A stretch of 64,000 bases of DNA from Bacteroidia bacterium (GCA_016787785.1 JAEUTO010000013.1:1-64000); one strand, 5' to 3'; shown: positions 51,921 to 60,189, counted from the stretch's first letter. A program made the numbers and translations. Notes: generated by a model not told the origin, from the letters alone.

Positions 51921-52406
51921 ATGAAGGAAGAAGAGCGAACACATATAAATCAATCTGTTTTTGAAAGGATCGCGTTAAAAGTAACACATGCAACCGGAAG
52001 TACTCCCGCTTTTTTAACTGCCGTTGCAGTTGTTTTTATTTGGCTTATAACCGGGCCAATTTTTAATTACTCCAACACCTGGCAACTGGTAATTAATACC
52101 GGTACAACCATTGTTACCTTCTTAATGGTTTTTTTAATACAAAAATCACAAAACAAGGATGCGATTGCCATACAATTAAAGTTAAATGAACTGGTAGCTG
52201 CGCATAAATTAGCAAGTAATAGGCTTGTAAGTGTAGAAGAAATGACGGAAGAAGAACTAAAAACGCTTCAAAAATATTATAGCAAACTTGCCTCGTTAAG
52301 CAGCAAAGAAGAAAATCTTCAGGTATCACACTCAATTGAAGAAGCAGAAGAACTGCATAATAACAAAAAAGAATCTGAATTAAAGATAAAAAACGAAAAG
52401 GAGTAA
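51921..52406 (+). CDS. Low-affinity iron permease family small membrane protein
   Basis: A 161-residue protein with two hydrophobic helices (about 29-48 and 58-75) and the family motif FERIALKVTHATGSTPAF near the N-terminus, then IQKSQNKDAIAIQLKLNEL after the second helix. Bacterial members of PF04120 are much shorter than the yeast iron transporter Fet4, and transport activity is unproven. A charged coiled coil (about 75-160) forms the cytoplasmic end. It starts just after the terminator of the previous gene. Confidence 0.85.
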   Translation: MKEEERTHINQSVFERIALKVTHATGSTPAFLTAVAVVFIWLITGPIFNYSNTWQLVINTGTTIVTFLMVFLIQKSQNKDAIAIQLKLNELVAAHKLASNRLVSVEEMTEEELKTLQKYYSKLASLSSKEENLQVSHSIEEAEELHNNKKESELKIKNEKE

Positions 52407-52411
52407 AGCAG

Positions 52412-52443
52412 AAAACGTTCTTACAAAAATGTAAGAACGTTTT
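52412..52443. terminator. Bidirectional hairpin terminator
   Basis: A 14-bp perfect stem (AAAACGTTCTTACA at 52412-52425 and its complement at 52430-52443) with an AAAA loop separates the convergent iron-permease-family and DUF1328 genes. T tracts are short (4). Confidence 0.8.
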
Positions 52444-52465
52444 AAGCAAACTTTATAAACCATAC

Positions 52466-52636
52466 CTACTTCTTTTTAACCAGTAAAATACCGCCAATTA
52501 AGGCAAGCGCAAATAATACCAGAAAAATAAAAAATAAGATCTTTGCAATACTAGCAGCACCTGCTGCAATACCTGTAAAGCCAAATAGGGCCGCTATTAA
52601 AGCAATCACTAAAAAAATAACAGACCAGCGTAACAT
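52466..52636 (-). CDS. DUF1328 family small membrane protein
   Basis: A 56-residue protein read directly from the minus strand; the reading starts [20 protein letters not shown] and ends LLVKKK. It has two hydrophobic helices joined by [12 protein letters not shown], exactly the DUF1328 (YtjA-like) pattern. Such proteins are induced by stationary phase or osmotic stress in Proteobacteria; function unknown. A TGGCATG element lies 35 nt before the ATG. It is divergent from the PAS kinase gene. Confidence 0.88.
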   Translation of the reverse strand: MLRWSVIFLVIALIAALFGFTGIAAGAASIAKILFFIFLVLFALALIGGILLVKKK

Positions 52637-52671
52637 AATATATTTTTTAAAAGTTAATAATGCCAGTACAT

Positions 52672-52686
52672 AGGAACTTCATGCCA
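52672..52686 (-). promoter_or_regulatory. Sigma-54-like promoter element upstream of DUF1328
   Basis: The minus strand reads TGGCATGAAGTTCCT. The -24 half TGGCATG is perfect; the -12 half is poor. It ends 35 nt before the ATG. A second TGGCA (minus, from 52665) is nearer. Confidence 0.35.
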
Positions 52687-52693
52687 TTCGCAT

Positions 52694-52722
52694 TTTGCCT
52701 AAATACTGGGCTATTTGGCAAA
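52694..52722. promoter_or_regulatory. Stem-loop between DUF1328 and the PAS kinase gene
   Basis: TTTGCC-T-AAATA pairs with TATTT-GGCAAA around CTGGGC, an 11-bp stem with a one-base bulge. It sits in a divergent control region and partly overlaps the plus-strand TGGCA element at 52716. Confidence 0.4.
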
Positions 52723-52730
52723 TAATTGGT
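52716..52730 (+). promoter_or_regulatory. Weak TGGCA element upstream of the PAS kinase
   Basis: TGGCAAATAATTGGT shows GG-N10-GT, close to the sigma-54 GG-N10-GC rule. It is 96 nt from the ATG and overlaps a stem-loop. Lowest confidence of the set. Confidence 0.25.
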
Positions 52731-52826
52731 CCATTCGTAGAAATAATTCTACATCATCATTGCACCGAAGTTAAATTAAATAGTTAAATTAGTACTTGAT
52801 CCTTTATAGTTATAAATTTTAGCGTT

Positions 52827-54902
52827 ATGCCAGGTGCAGAGAACTTAATAAACATCAAAAAACTACAATTTAAATTATTACCCCTATTTGCCGATCATTT
52901 ATTAAAAAATAAGTTAAGGGAATTTACTGAGAAACAATTAGACTTGATGTTTGAGGTAGATTTTCCCATCCTTAAATATTACGACCTAAAAAGCTATTCA
53001 AGAGATCAAATGATAGATCTCTCTATACCAGCGTATAGCGATTTTTTAAATGCTGCAGTAAATAATAAGCTCCACGAGTTTATTGGTGATGCAGTAAAAA
53101 AATGGATCGCTAATCAGTTACCAAATATTACCCGCGACCAATTAGTACTAAATGATATTACGCTTGCAACTTATGTTCGCAAAAAAACTTTTCTCTTATT
53201 TATTCCCGGATACACAGCCGATGTTAATACAGCTATCGAATTAATAAAGGAAATTGATGATTACACACTGGAAGCAATGGCCGTTTCTTTTGAAACCTAT
53301 TTAAATATCAATAACGAAAAATTAATTGAAGTAAATAATTCTCTCAAAAAACACGAGGCAGAACTTTTAGAGGCTCAGGAAATTGCCAGTTTTGGTAGCT
53401 TTGAGTGGAGCCTGGATGGTGGAAAATCAAGTTATACTCCCCAGGTATTTAAAATATTTGAGATGGAAGTAACGAGTGCGCTTCCGGATTTTTTACCCTT
53501 TGTTCACCCCGGCGATCGTCAAAAACTACAGGATGCTATTAACAAAGCGATTAAAGGGGAAGATGATTATGAGTGCGAGTACCGCTATATAAAGAATGGG
53601 AAAGAAAAAATACTTTGGTCGAAAGGTATTGTTACATTTAAAGATAACAAACCTTTAGTAATGAAAGGTACCGTGATGGATATTACAGAACGCCATTATA
53701 TCCTAAGGCGTTTAGAGCGAAATGAAGAGTTGTATAAACAAGCGCAAAAACTAACGCATATTGGAAACTGGACCTGGGAAATAGCAACAAATAAAGTTAA
53801 TTTCTCAGATGAACTTTATCGTATTTACAATTTAATGCCCAATGAGGAAATGACCTATGAACGTTTTAACTCTTTTATTCATCCCAACGATAAAGCAAAT
53901 GTTAGAGAACAAATTGAATTTTCTATTAAAACTCATAAACCGCATACGCTTGATTACAGGATCGTTCGTGAGGATGGCACTGAAAGGATAATAAGAAGAA
54001 ACGCCGAAGTGTTGTTAGATGAAAAAAATCAGCCATACAAAATTTCGGGAACAGGGCAAGATATTACAAAAGAAGTTTTATTGAATAATGAAATAAAAGA
54101 AAGAGAAGAAAAACTTGCAGAACTTAATCTCTCCCTCGAGCAAAAAAACATGGCTCTTGAAAGAAGTAATAAAGAATTAACTTCATTCAGTTATGTGGCC
54201 AGTCACGACTTACAGGAACCTTTACGCAAAATTAAAACCTTTAGTAATCTTATTTTAGAAAAAGAGGCCAATCTTTCTGAAGAAGGCCAGGAATGCTTTA
54301 AAAGAATTATGACCAGTGCCGAGCGCATGCAAAAACTAATAGAAGACCTTCTTTCCTTCTCTCGCACCCAGGTTTATGAAAACACCTTAAAGCAGCCCAT
54401 GGATCTTAATATTATAATGAGCGAAATTAAAGCAAATTATCAAGAGGCAATTAACGAGGGTAATTTAAAAATCACCTTTTCTAAATTGCCAGTAGTGTAT
54501 GTTGTTCCGTTTCAGATCCATCAGTTATTCGAAAATATCATAAGCAATTCTATCAAATATAGTAAAATTGGCAGGCCAATAGAAATTGAAATAAATTCTA
54601 AAACAGTTAATGGAGAAAATATAGATATTATACCTTCAAATAATCAAAACAAAAAAGAAGACTATATAAATATTACTTTTTCCGACAATGGTATTGGCTT
54701 TGATCAGAAATATTCTGAAAAGATATTTGAGATTTTTCAACGATTACACGGAAAAAATGAATACAGCGGTACCGGCATAGGATTATCTATTTGCAAGAAG
54801 ATCGTAGAGAATCACTCGGGCTTTATTACTGCCACCGGTAAACCTGATCAGGGAGCTAAATTTGACATTTATCTTCCCTCTTCCACTTTATCCGTTAACT
54901 AA
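52827..54902 (+). CDS. PAS-domain sensor histidine kinase
   Basis: A 691-residue cytosolic kinase without membrane helices. The first 170 residues form a helical domain reminiscent of globin/RsbR-like input modules (LPLFADHLL and AVKKWIANQLPNI). Two PAS domains of the PAS_3 type follow (about 190-290 and 305-415). A coiled coil leads to HisKA with H460 in YVASHDLQEPLRKIKTF and a HATPase (NIISNSIKYS, DNGIGFDQKY and GTGIGLSICKK). Its 3' end overlaps the convergent NtrC-type regulator by 15 bp, so the two are a likely pair. The input ligand is unknown. Confidence 0.92.
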   Translation: MPGAENLINIKKLQFKLLPLFADHLLKNKLREFTEKQLDLMFEVDFPILKYYDLKSYSRDQMIDLSIPAYSDFLNAAVNNKLHEFIGDAVKKWIANQLPNITRDQLVLNDITLATYVRKKTFLLFIPGYTADVNTAIELIKEIDDYTLEAMAVSFETYLNINNEKLIEVNNSLKKHEAELLEAQEIASFGSFEWSLDGGKSSYTPQVFKIFEMEVTSALPDFLPFVHPGDRQKLQDAINKAIKGEDDYECEYRYIKNGKEKILWSKGIVTFKDNKPLVMKGTVMDITERHYILRRLERNEELYKQAQKLTHIGNWTWEIATNKVNFSDELYRIYNLMPNEEMTYERFNSFIHPNDKANVREQIEFSIKTHKPHTLDYRIVREDGTERIIRRNAEVLLDEKNQPYKISGTGQDITKEVLLNNEIKEREEKLAELNLSLEQKNMALERSNKELTSFSYVASHDLQEPLRKIKTFSNLILEKEANLSEEGQECFKRIMTSAERMQKLIEDLLSFSRTQVYENTLKQPMDLNIIMSEIKANYQEAINEGNLKITFSKLPVVYVVPFQIHQLFENIISNSIKYSKIGRPIEIEINSKTVNGENIDIIPSNNQNKKEDYINITFSDNGIGFDQKYSEKIFEIFQRLHGKNEYSGTGIGLSICKKIVENHSGFITATGKPDQGAKFDIYLPSSTLSVN

Positions 54903-56318
54903 CAGGTTAAAGGTTTTCATTTTATTATATAATGTCTTTCTGTCAATATTTAGTATTAACGCAGCTTTTGATTTATTGAAGTTAACTTTACGCAACACTT
55001 CAAGTATCTTTTCATATTCTGCATGTAAGGCAGCAGATTTAAGGTCTGGCATATCTTTAGAACTTATAGTATGTTCTTTGCTTTCATCGATCAAATTAAA
55101 TTTCGACTGGAAGATGATCTCCTGCGGCAAAGTTTCAAGTGTTATAATATCTTTACTTGTTAACAAGGCTGCTCGTTTAATGATATTATTCATTTCCCTT
55201 AAATTACCTGGCCAGTTATAATCTAAAAATATTTTTTCAACCTCGGGTACAAAACCTTCAATATGTTTTCCAAGTTCAGCGTTTGCGTTCTTTAAAAAGA
55301 AATCTGCAAAAAGCATAATATCTTCATTTCTTTCGCGTAGCGGTGGTAAATCGATAGAGAATTCATTAAAACGGTGATATAGATCTTCTCTAAATTTTCC
55401 TTTAGCGGTAACCTCGCTTAATTTTTCGTTTGCCGCAACAATTATCCTAACATCGATATTGGTTTCTTTTTGAGAACCGATCCTTCTTATCTTTCTTTCC
55501 TGAATAACCCTTAATAGTGATACCTGGATATCGTAAGTTAAATTTCCGATCTCATCTAAAAAAATAGTTCCGCCATTTGCGAGCTCGAACTGACCCACTT
55601 TTGTTTGCATTGCGCCTGTAAACGATCCTTTTTCGTGGCCAAATAATTCGCTACCCGCTAACTCTTTTGTAAGAGAGCCACAGTCAACTGCAATAAAAGG
55701 TTTGTCTTTACGTGTGCTTTGCGTATGAATGCTGTAAGCCACAGACTCCTTACCAGTGCCACTTTCGCCATAGATAATTACTGAATAATTTGTTGGGGCA
55801 ACTAATTTAATCTGAGTATGCAGTTTTTCCGCTTCTTTACTTTTACCAACCACTAAATTTTTTGGGTCAGCCACAACATGTCGTTTATTTGGAATCGCCT
55901 CTACTTTATTATCCCCCATCCCAGTATCCGAATAGCTACTTAACTGTGCCATCGTAGATTTTTGAGCCAAAGCTTTATCTACCAGCATTAATACTTCTTC
56001 GGGCAAAAGAGGTTTTGTTATATAATCAAAAGCGCCATTTTTTATCACATCAACGGCAACTTTTACATCAGAGTAACCGGTAATAATAATAACCTGCGTT
56101 TTTTGATTTAATTCTTTAATACTTAATAAAAGTTCTTTACCATCTGTATCAGGCAATCTGAAATCGCAGAAAACGATATCTGCATCATTTTCCTTTAAAT
56201 AGGTTAAAGCCTTTTTACCGCTAGTTACATAACTTGTATCATGTCCCTTTCTTTTAAGGAATCTGTCAAGTAATTGACAAATATCAGTATCGTCGTCAAT
56301 AATAAGAATTTTAGCCAT
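54888..56318 (-). CDS. NtrC-family sigma-54-dependent response regulator
   Basis: A 476-residue activator. The receiver domain has D52 in VFCDFRLPDTDG and K102 in YITKPLLPEE. The AAA+ domain has Walker A YGESGTGKE (184-191), the sigma-54 contact loop as GSFTGA (231-236, usual form GAFTGA) and Walker B TIFLDEIG (251-258). The C-terminal Fis-type helix-turn-helix ends the protein (FNKSKAALILNIDRKTLYNKMK). It should bind enhancers and activate sigma-54 promoters when phosphorylated. A single-domain regulator lies 9 nt upstream. Nearby TGGCA elements are candidate targets. Confidence 0.94.
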   Translation of the reverse strand: MAKILIIDDDTDICQLLDRFLKRKGHDTSYVTSGKKALTYLKENDADIVFCDFRLPDTDGKELLLSIKELNQKTQVIIITGYSDVKVAVDVIKNGAFDYITKPLLPEEVLMLVDKALAQKSTMAQLSSYSDTGMGDNKVEAIPNKRHVVADPKNLVVGKSKEAEKLHTQIKLVAPTNYSVIIYGESGTGKESVAYSIHTQSTRKDKPFIAVDCGSLTKELAGSELFGHEKGSFTGAMQTKVGQFELANGGTIFLDEIGNLTYDIQVSLLRVIQERKIRRIGSQKETNIDVRIIVAANEKLSEVTAKGKFREDLYHRFNEFSIDLPPLRERNEDIMLFADFFLKNANAELGKHIEGFVPEVEKIFLDYNWPGNLREMNNIIKRAALLTSKDIITLETLPQEIIFQSKFNLIDESKEHTISSKDMPDLKSAALHAEYEKILEVLRKVNFNKSKAALILNIDRKTLYNKMKTFNLLVNG

Positions 56319-56327
56319 GATATTTTT

Positions 56328-56708
56328 TTAGTTAATGGTTGCTATTTTAGTTTGTATTTTTTCTATTGTATCAATTAATTCGCTTATTACAAATGGTTTT
56401 TTTAAGAACCCGTTTGCTCCCAGATCTTTATATCCATCCACCAGTTTATCATGATCGGCGCTGATGAAAATAACAATATTTTTATCGTCTTTAAATTTTC
56501 TTGCGTAATATATGCCACTTCCATCAGGAAGATTTACATCTAAAATAACAATGTCTGGGTGCGATTCATTAAAGATCTCTAAGCCTTGTTTTAAATTGCC
56601 AGCCTCTAGCACAGAATAATTATGAGAAGTTAAGGCTCTTTTTAAAAGGAACCTTATATCAGCTTCATCATCAATGATCAGAATTTTTTTATTCATCATA
56701 ATAAACAT
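56328..56708 (-). CDS. Single-domain response regulator
   Basis: A 126-residue receiver-only protein: acidic pair D13/D14, phospho-acceptor D57 in IVILDVNLPDGSG, S83 in FISADH and K104 in FLKKPF. It lacks an output domain, so it may act as a phosphate sink or relay for the PAS kinase or another kinase. It lies 9 nt upstream of the NtrC-type regulator and is co-transcribed with it. It has its own leader after the terminator of the lipoprotein operon. A downstream in-frame ATG (M5) is an alternative start. Confidence 0.92.
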   Translation of the reverse strand: MFIMMNKKILIIDDEADIRFLLKRALTSHNYSVLEAGNLKQGLEIFNESHPDIVILDVNLPDGSGIYYARKFKDDKNIVIFISADHDKLVDGYKDLGANGFLKKPFVISELIDTIEKIQTKIATIN

Positions 56709-56740
56709 AAAGGTACTTCAGCTAAGATACTAAAATTCGG

Positions 56741-56788
56741 CAAAAAAGATCAACATGATACTTATTTATATTTTGTACCATGTTGATC
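56741..56788 (-). terminator. Terminator after the lipoprotein operon
   Basis: Arms of 14 bp (56748-56761 and 56775-56788) match at 13 positions. On the minus strand the hairpin is followed by six T, a good intrinsic terminator. It ends the YtxH-to-lipoprotein transcript. Confidence 0.85.
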
Positions 56789-56796
56789 AGTATTAT

Positions 56797-57039
56797 CTAT
56801 TGTATATCACAATTTCTTGTGTAAGTTCCGCCAAGATCAGAACCTGTTTTTTCATTGGCATTACATCTGTCATCTGCTTTCGGACGAGTATCTTTATAAG
56901 TATACTGGCCATCATCAGAGGTATAACTTGAAGTGCTTCCTGTATAGGTTTTAGTACATTTACATACATAATCTTTTTTACAAGATGTTGTAGCGAAACC
57001 TAATCCTAAGGCTGCTACCAATATCATTAATTTTTTCAT
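56797..57039 (-). CDS. Small cysteine-containing lipoprotein
   Basis: An 80-residue protein with a lipoprotein signal peptide (lipobox TTSC, C20). The mature part begins KKDYVCKCTKTY and is Ser/Thr/Tyr-rich, with cysteines at about 26, 28, 59 and 76. I recognise no family. It is the last gene of a same-strand run with YtxH, holin-X and a helical protein, and ends at a terminator. It is probably an envelope stress protein by context only. Confidence 0.7.
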   Translation of the reverse strand: MKKLMILVAALGLGFATTSCKKDYVCKCTKTYTGSTSSYTSDDGQYTYKDTRPKADDRCNANEKTGSDLGGTYTRNCDIQ

Positions 57040-57074
57040 AGTTTCTTTTTTTTAAATTATTATTATTTTTTCTT

Positions 57075-57476
57075 TTAAGCCGGCTTATCCGCTTTTAAAT
57101 CTTTAAAGTAATTCTCTAATTTGTGTATTCCATTTGCAATTAGATCAGAATGATTATTCATTACATAATCTGTTGCTTTTCTAATTAGTAATGAAGAAAT
57201 AAAACTTTTTACAGATACTCCTTTTCCAAGCAATTTGGCTAGTAAGAAATCTTTTCCCAGGTTCAATCCAATTGATCTTAGATCGTTTACCCCTTCTTTA
57301 TCCTCTGAAAATTTATTTACAATGTTTTTTAATATCATCGACGGGTGCATAGAATATACTACTTCACGTACATTTCTTTTAATAACCAATTCTTGTTCTT
57401 CCTTAAGGTTACTAAGTTTCATTATATGGTGGTGCAATTCAGTATCGTTTGTGATGGTTATGCCGGAGCTAGTCAT
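57075..57476 (-). CDS. Helical protein of unknown function in the YtxH operon
   Basis: A 133-residue protein with no signal peptide and no strong membrane helix. It is predicted mostly alpha-helical (LHHHIMKLSNLKEEQELVIKRNVREVV and DYVMNNHSDLIANGIHKL), with a moderately hydrophobic stretch in the middle. No family is recognised. Neighbours on both sides are small envelope or stress proteins and the gap to the upstream holin gene is 12 nt. Confidence 0.65.
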   Translation of the reverse strand: MTSSGITITNDTELHHHIMKLSNLKEEQELVIKRNVREVVYSMHPSMILKNIVNKFSEDKEGVNDLRSIGLNLGKDFLLAKLLGKGVSVKSFISSLLIRKATDYVMNNHSDLIANGIHKLENYFKDLKADKPA

Positions 57477-57488
57477 TGTAATATATTT

Positions 57489-57839
57489 TTACAGATTATT
57501 ATTTTTAAACAGTTCTTTTATTATCTTATTGCGGAAGGGCTTTGCAATCAATTTTTTCCGCACACAAATCAGAAAAAACACAATAACAAAATATCCCCCT
57601 CCAACAACAAGAAAACCACAATATTGATTAGCAAAAACCGTGTTTAAATAAAACGCGAGTGCAAAACTTAACATAAATGAAGCTAATACACTAAGAAAAA
57701 TTATAGGCACAAAAGAAATTGCATTCGAGCCTATGTGAGCAGCCTTGTCGGAAGCTTTTAAGACCGCTAGTTCATAACGGGTGTTCACATAGTCTTTAAT
57801 ACTATCTACTGTTTCTTCAATTTTACTCTGCTCTTCCAT
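57489..57839 (-). CDS. Phage-holin-like (holin-X/DUF1469) membrane protein
   Basis: A 116-residue protein. An N-terminal amphipathic helix (IEETVDSIKDYVNTRYELAVLKASDKAAHIG) precedes two hydrophobic helices (about 43-65 and 73-92) and a basic tail. This is the holin-X/PF07332 layout. Such proteins are chromosomal, found beside YtxH and DUF883-type genes, and are unlikely to be phage lysis proteins here: no endolysin or other phage gene is present. It may organise the membrane during stress. Confidence 0.8.
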   Translation of the reverse strand: MEEQSKIEETVDSIKDYVNTRYELAVLKASDKAAHIGSNAISFVPIIFLSVLASFMLSFALAFYLNTVFANQYCGFLVVGGGYFVIVFFLICVRKKLIAKPFRNKIIKELFKNNNL

Positions 57840-57864
57840 AAATTTACACCTCTATGTTTTATTC

Positions 57865-58125
57865 TTAAGCTAAACCAGCTTTTGCTTTATCTGACGCAGA
57901 TTTGTATTGGCCATCCAATTTTTGGATCTTTTCATCAGCCATGTCTTTTAATCTGTCGGCACCATCTTTTACTTTTTCTTTAAGATCGTCTGCAAGATCT
58001 TTTGCACCGTTAAATAATTTTTTACGAGTTTCACTGCCTTTGTCCGGAGCTAACAACATTCCTAAAGCTGCCCCAACGGCTGCGCCTAATAATAAGGCGC
58101 CTATGAGTTTTCCTGAGTTTTCCAT
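57865..58125 (-). CDS. YtxH domain stress protein
   Basis: An 86-residue protein. The N-terminal glycine-rich hydrophobic helix ([31 protein letters not shown]) is diagnostic of YtxH/PF12732, followed by a charged helix ([20 protein letters not shown]). YtxH proteins are general-stress proteins in Bacillus. It is the first gene of the four-gene operon. A TGGCAC element lies 42 nt upstream of the ATG. Confidence 0.9.
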   Translation of the reverse strand: MENSGKLIGALLLGAAVGAALGMLLAPDKGSETRKKLFNGAKDLADDLKEKVKDGADRLKDMADEKIQKLDGQYKSASDKAKAGLA

Positions 58126-58167
58126 AATACTAGTTTTTTAAGTTTATATTTTTATTATTCTCATAGC

Positions 58168-58182
58168 ACTAAGATTGTGCCA
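58168..58182 (-). promoter_or_regulatory. Sigma-54-like promoter element for the YtxH operon
   Basis: The minus strand reads TGGCACAATCTTAGT. TGGCAC is perfect and GG-N10-GT is close to the sigma-54 rule. It ends 42 nt before the ATG. Confidence 0.4.
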
Positions 58183-58420
58183 TTGTTAGAAATTTATATC
58201 AAGAATTTGACAATCAAAAGATTACATTAAAAAAAAAGTTCCCTCAGTTTTAAAAAGGAGTAAAAAATTCCCCATAATGGGAAATAGTATTAATTCCACC
58301 ACTATTGCCTGCTCGTGGCTGTGCTGTGTTCAAAAAACCGGGCTGTACTTTTCATTCCCCGAATTGAGAATTGCCCATACTTGAATACCCCATTATTTTA
58401 CTTTTTGATTACACTGTTTC

Positions 58421-58435
58421 TGGCATCAAATTTTA
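58421..58435 (+). promoter_or_regulatory. Sigma-54-like promoter element for the PA2169-family gene
   Basis: TGGCATCAAATTTTA is nearly the same sequence as the element at 48872 and has the same distance to its start codon (35 nt). Confidence 0.4.
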
Positions 58436-58470
58436 ATGAATTAACTAACCATTAAAACCAGGTACTTATT

Positions 58471-58947
58471 ATGGAAATCACAGCAAAAGAAAAAACCGAC
58501 AAAATAATTGCGCAACTTAATAATCTTGTAGAAATAAACAATGATCGTATTCAGGGGTATGAACGAGCAATTGCAGAAACCGATGATGAAGACCTTACTT
58601 ACCTTTTTACGAACATGGCTGCACAAAGCAGAGGTTATAAAAGTGATTTAAGCAGAGAAATTATTTCAATGGGTGGAGAAGCCACGGACGGAACAAAAAA
58701 TTCCGGAAAGATATTTCGAGCATGGATGGATATTAAAGCTGCTCTTACAGGTAAAAATAGAAAAGAAATTTTAGGTTCATGCGCGTTTGGCGAAGATGCA
58801 GCGCTAGATACTTATAAAACAGTTCTTGCCGATGAAGATAATGTACTTACAGATGACCTGGTCAAATTAATCCAGCGCCAAAAACAAGAAATACAGCTTG
58901 ATCATGAAAGAGTTAAAGCCTTAAGAGATTTGGGAAAGAACTTATAA
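58471..58947 (+). CDS. PA2169 family (DUF2383) four-helix-bundle protein
   Basis: A 158-residue ferritin-like helical bundle with the family pattern NNLVEINNDRIQGYERAIAET, a central ARGR-like FRAWMDIKAALTG segment, CAFGEDAALDTYKTVL and a final helix with IQRQKQEIQLDHERVKALRD. It lacks a complete di-iron ligand set, as usual. PA2169-type proteins are found with stress genes in many phyla, and their function is unknown. The gene is monocistronic, with a TGGCA element upstream and a terminator downstream. Confidence 0.88.
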   Translation: MEITAKEKTDKIIAQLNNLVEINNDRIQGYERAIAETDDEDLTYLFTNMAAQSRGYKSDLSREIISMGGEATDGTKNSGKIFRAWMDIKAALTGKNRKEILGSCAFGEDAALDTYKTVLADEDNVLTDDLVKLIQRQKQEIQLDHERVKALRDLGKNL

Positions 58948-58967
58948 TTACTCAACTAAATAAAAAC

Positions 58968-58997
58968 AAAACGGCCCCCTAAAAGGTGCCGTTTTTT
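58968..58997 (+). terminator. Intrinsic terminator after the PA2169-family gene
   Basis: AAAACGGC (58968-58975) pairs with GCCGTTTT (58988-58995), with further C/G pairs inside, and continues into T. Confidence 0.85.
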
Positions 58998-59124
58998 ATT
59001 TTCTCTTAAATTTTAAAATTATTTAACCATCATTATTTGTAGAAATATTTGCACTTTTTTATTTTTAATTGTTCTTTTTATTTTTTAAACCCAAACAACT
59101 AACCCCGTTTTGCAACTAAACTCT

Positions 59125-59139
59125 TGGCAAGATTTTTTC
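59125..59139 (+). promoter_or_regulatory. Sigma-54-like promoter element upstream of the JmjC-like cupin gene
   Basis: TGGCAAGATTTTTTC resembles the 48872 element (TGGCATGAAATTTTC). It ends 26 nt before the ATG. Confidence 0.35.
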
Positions 59140-59165
59140 TATAAATAAGATAATAAATTATTGTT

Positions 59166-60116
59166 ATGAAAATAGATACCAATATCAACAGTGTAGATGT
59201 AATTAATATAAAGGATTTTACTGAAAACTATTTAAAACCGCAAAAACCTCTTTTGATCAAAGGGCTTGCAAACCACTATCCTGCTGGAAAAAAATGGACC
59301 GTAGATTACCTTAAGAGCCTTTGTGGCGATGTGAATGTTGAACTATTTGATACTAACAACAAAAACGCTTCGTCATCTGCCTTTACCACACCAGATCTTA
59401 AAATGAAATTCAGTGACTATGTAGACCATATTACAAAAAATGAGCCTTCTAATTTACGTATGTTTCTGTTTAACATGTTTAAGTGCAAGCCAGAATTAAG
59501 AAAAGATTTTCCTTGCCCTTATATGTTCAAAGGCATTCTCGGCAAAATTGGTTACATGTTCTTTGGCAGTGTAAATACTAAGGTGCGCATTCATCAGGAT
59601 ATCGACATGTCGAATGTTCTATTAACGCAATTTCATGGAAGGAAGCGTGTAGTTTTAATTTCTCCTGAATATTCCGACCTCTTATACCGCCTTCCTTTTA
59701 ATACATATTCACTTATTGATCTTGATGCTCCCGATTATGATAAATATCCCGGTTTAGCCTATGTGGAAGCTAGTGAATACATTTTAGAGCCCGGCGACGC
59801 GCTTTTTATGCCAAGCGGCTATTGGCATTACATCACTTACCTTGATGGCGGTTTTGCTGTAAGCTATCGCAAGATAGCACAAAGCTTAAAAATGAAATTA
59901 CGGGGACTTTTGTCTCTGTCGGTTTACATGCCTTTTGACAAAATAATGAATTTTGTATTTGGTAAAAAATGGTTAACAAAAAAAGAACAAATTGCCGAAT
60001 TACGTGCCCACAACGCAATGATCAAAAAAATAGTGGAAAGTAGCTATATGAATATAAAAGAAAAAAGGGAAGAAAAACCTTTTTATAGTTCGCAGTTAAG
60101 ACCTCGCCATCATTAG
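59166..60116 (+). CDS. Cupin_8/JmjC-like Fe(II)/2-oxoglutarate oxygenase family protein
   Basis: A 316-residue protein. The fold shows KPLLIKGLANHYPAGKKWTVDYL near the N-terminus, typical of the Cupin_8 family (PF13621). The iron ligands are H143 and D145 in RIHQDIDMSNV and H221 in PSGYWHYITY. The EPGDALFMPSGYWH strand is very similar to JmjC hydroxylases. The family hydroxylates proteins or small molecules using Fe(II) and 2-oxoglutarate. The C-terminal 75 residues are basic and helical. Its substrate is unknown. Confidence 0.87.
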   Translation: MKIDTNINSVDVINIKDFTENYLKPQKPLLIKGLANHYPAGKKWTVDYLKSLCGDVNVELFDTNNKNASSSAFTTPDLKMKFSDYVDHITKNEPSNLRMFLFNMFKCKPELRKDFPCPYMFKGILGKIGYMFFGSVNTKVRIHQDIDMSNVLLTQFHGRKRVVLISPEYSDLLYRLPFNTYSLIDLDAPDYDKYPGLAYVEASEYILEPGDALFMPSGYWHYITYLDGGFAVSYRKIAQSLKMKLRGLLSLSVYMPFDKIMNFVFGKKWLTKKEQIAELRAHNAMIKKIVESSYMNIKEKREEKPFYSSQLRPRHH

Positions 60117-60150
60117 TATTTGGTCATCGCTTTTAAAGCTTCGCATCTAC

Positions 60151-60189
60151 TTCTAAATAAATTATCGCGTTTTATTAATTTATTTAGAA
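60151..60189. terminator. AT-rich hairpin after the cupin gene
   Basis: Perfect 13-bp arms (TTCTAAATAAATT at 60151-60163 and its complement at 60177-60189) with a 13-nt loop. It may act as a weak terminator or mRNA stabiliser; there is no T tract on the plus strand. Confidence 0.5.

Larger units (their letters stand above)
58126..58470. other. Divergent control region of the stress island
   Basis: About 345 bp between YtxH (minus) and PA2169-family (plus) genes. It contains two TGGCA elements, one for each direction (58168-58182 and 58421-58435), and a TTCCC-N6-GGGAA palindrome at 58268-58283 between them. It is probably a shared regulatory region. Confidence 0.5.

Noticed and set aside
52651-52665. 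Second minus-strand TGGCA before DUF1328
   Set aside because: It is only about 14 nt from the ATG and does not fit the spacing of the other copies.
57489-57839. Prophage remnant suggested by the holin-like protein
   Set aside because: No other phage gene is near; chromosomal holin-X proteins beside YtxH are common.
58441-58626. Minus-strand open frame overlapping the PA2169-family gene start
   Set aside because: It lies opposite a well-supported family gene and has no recognisable features.
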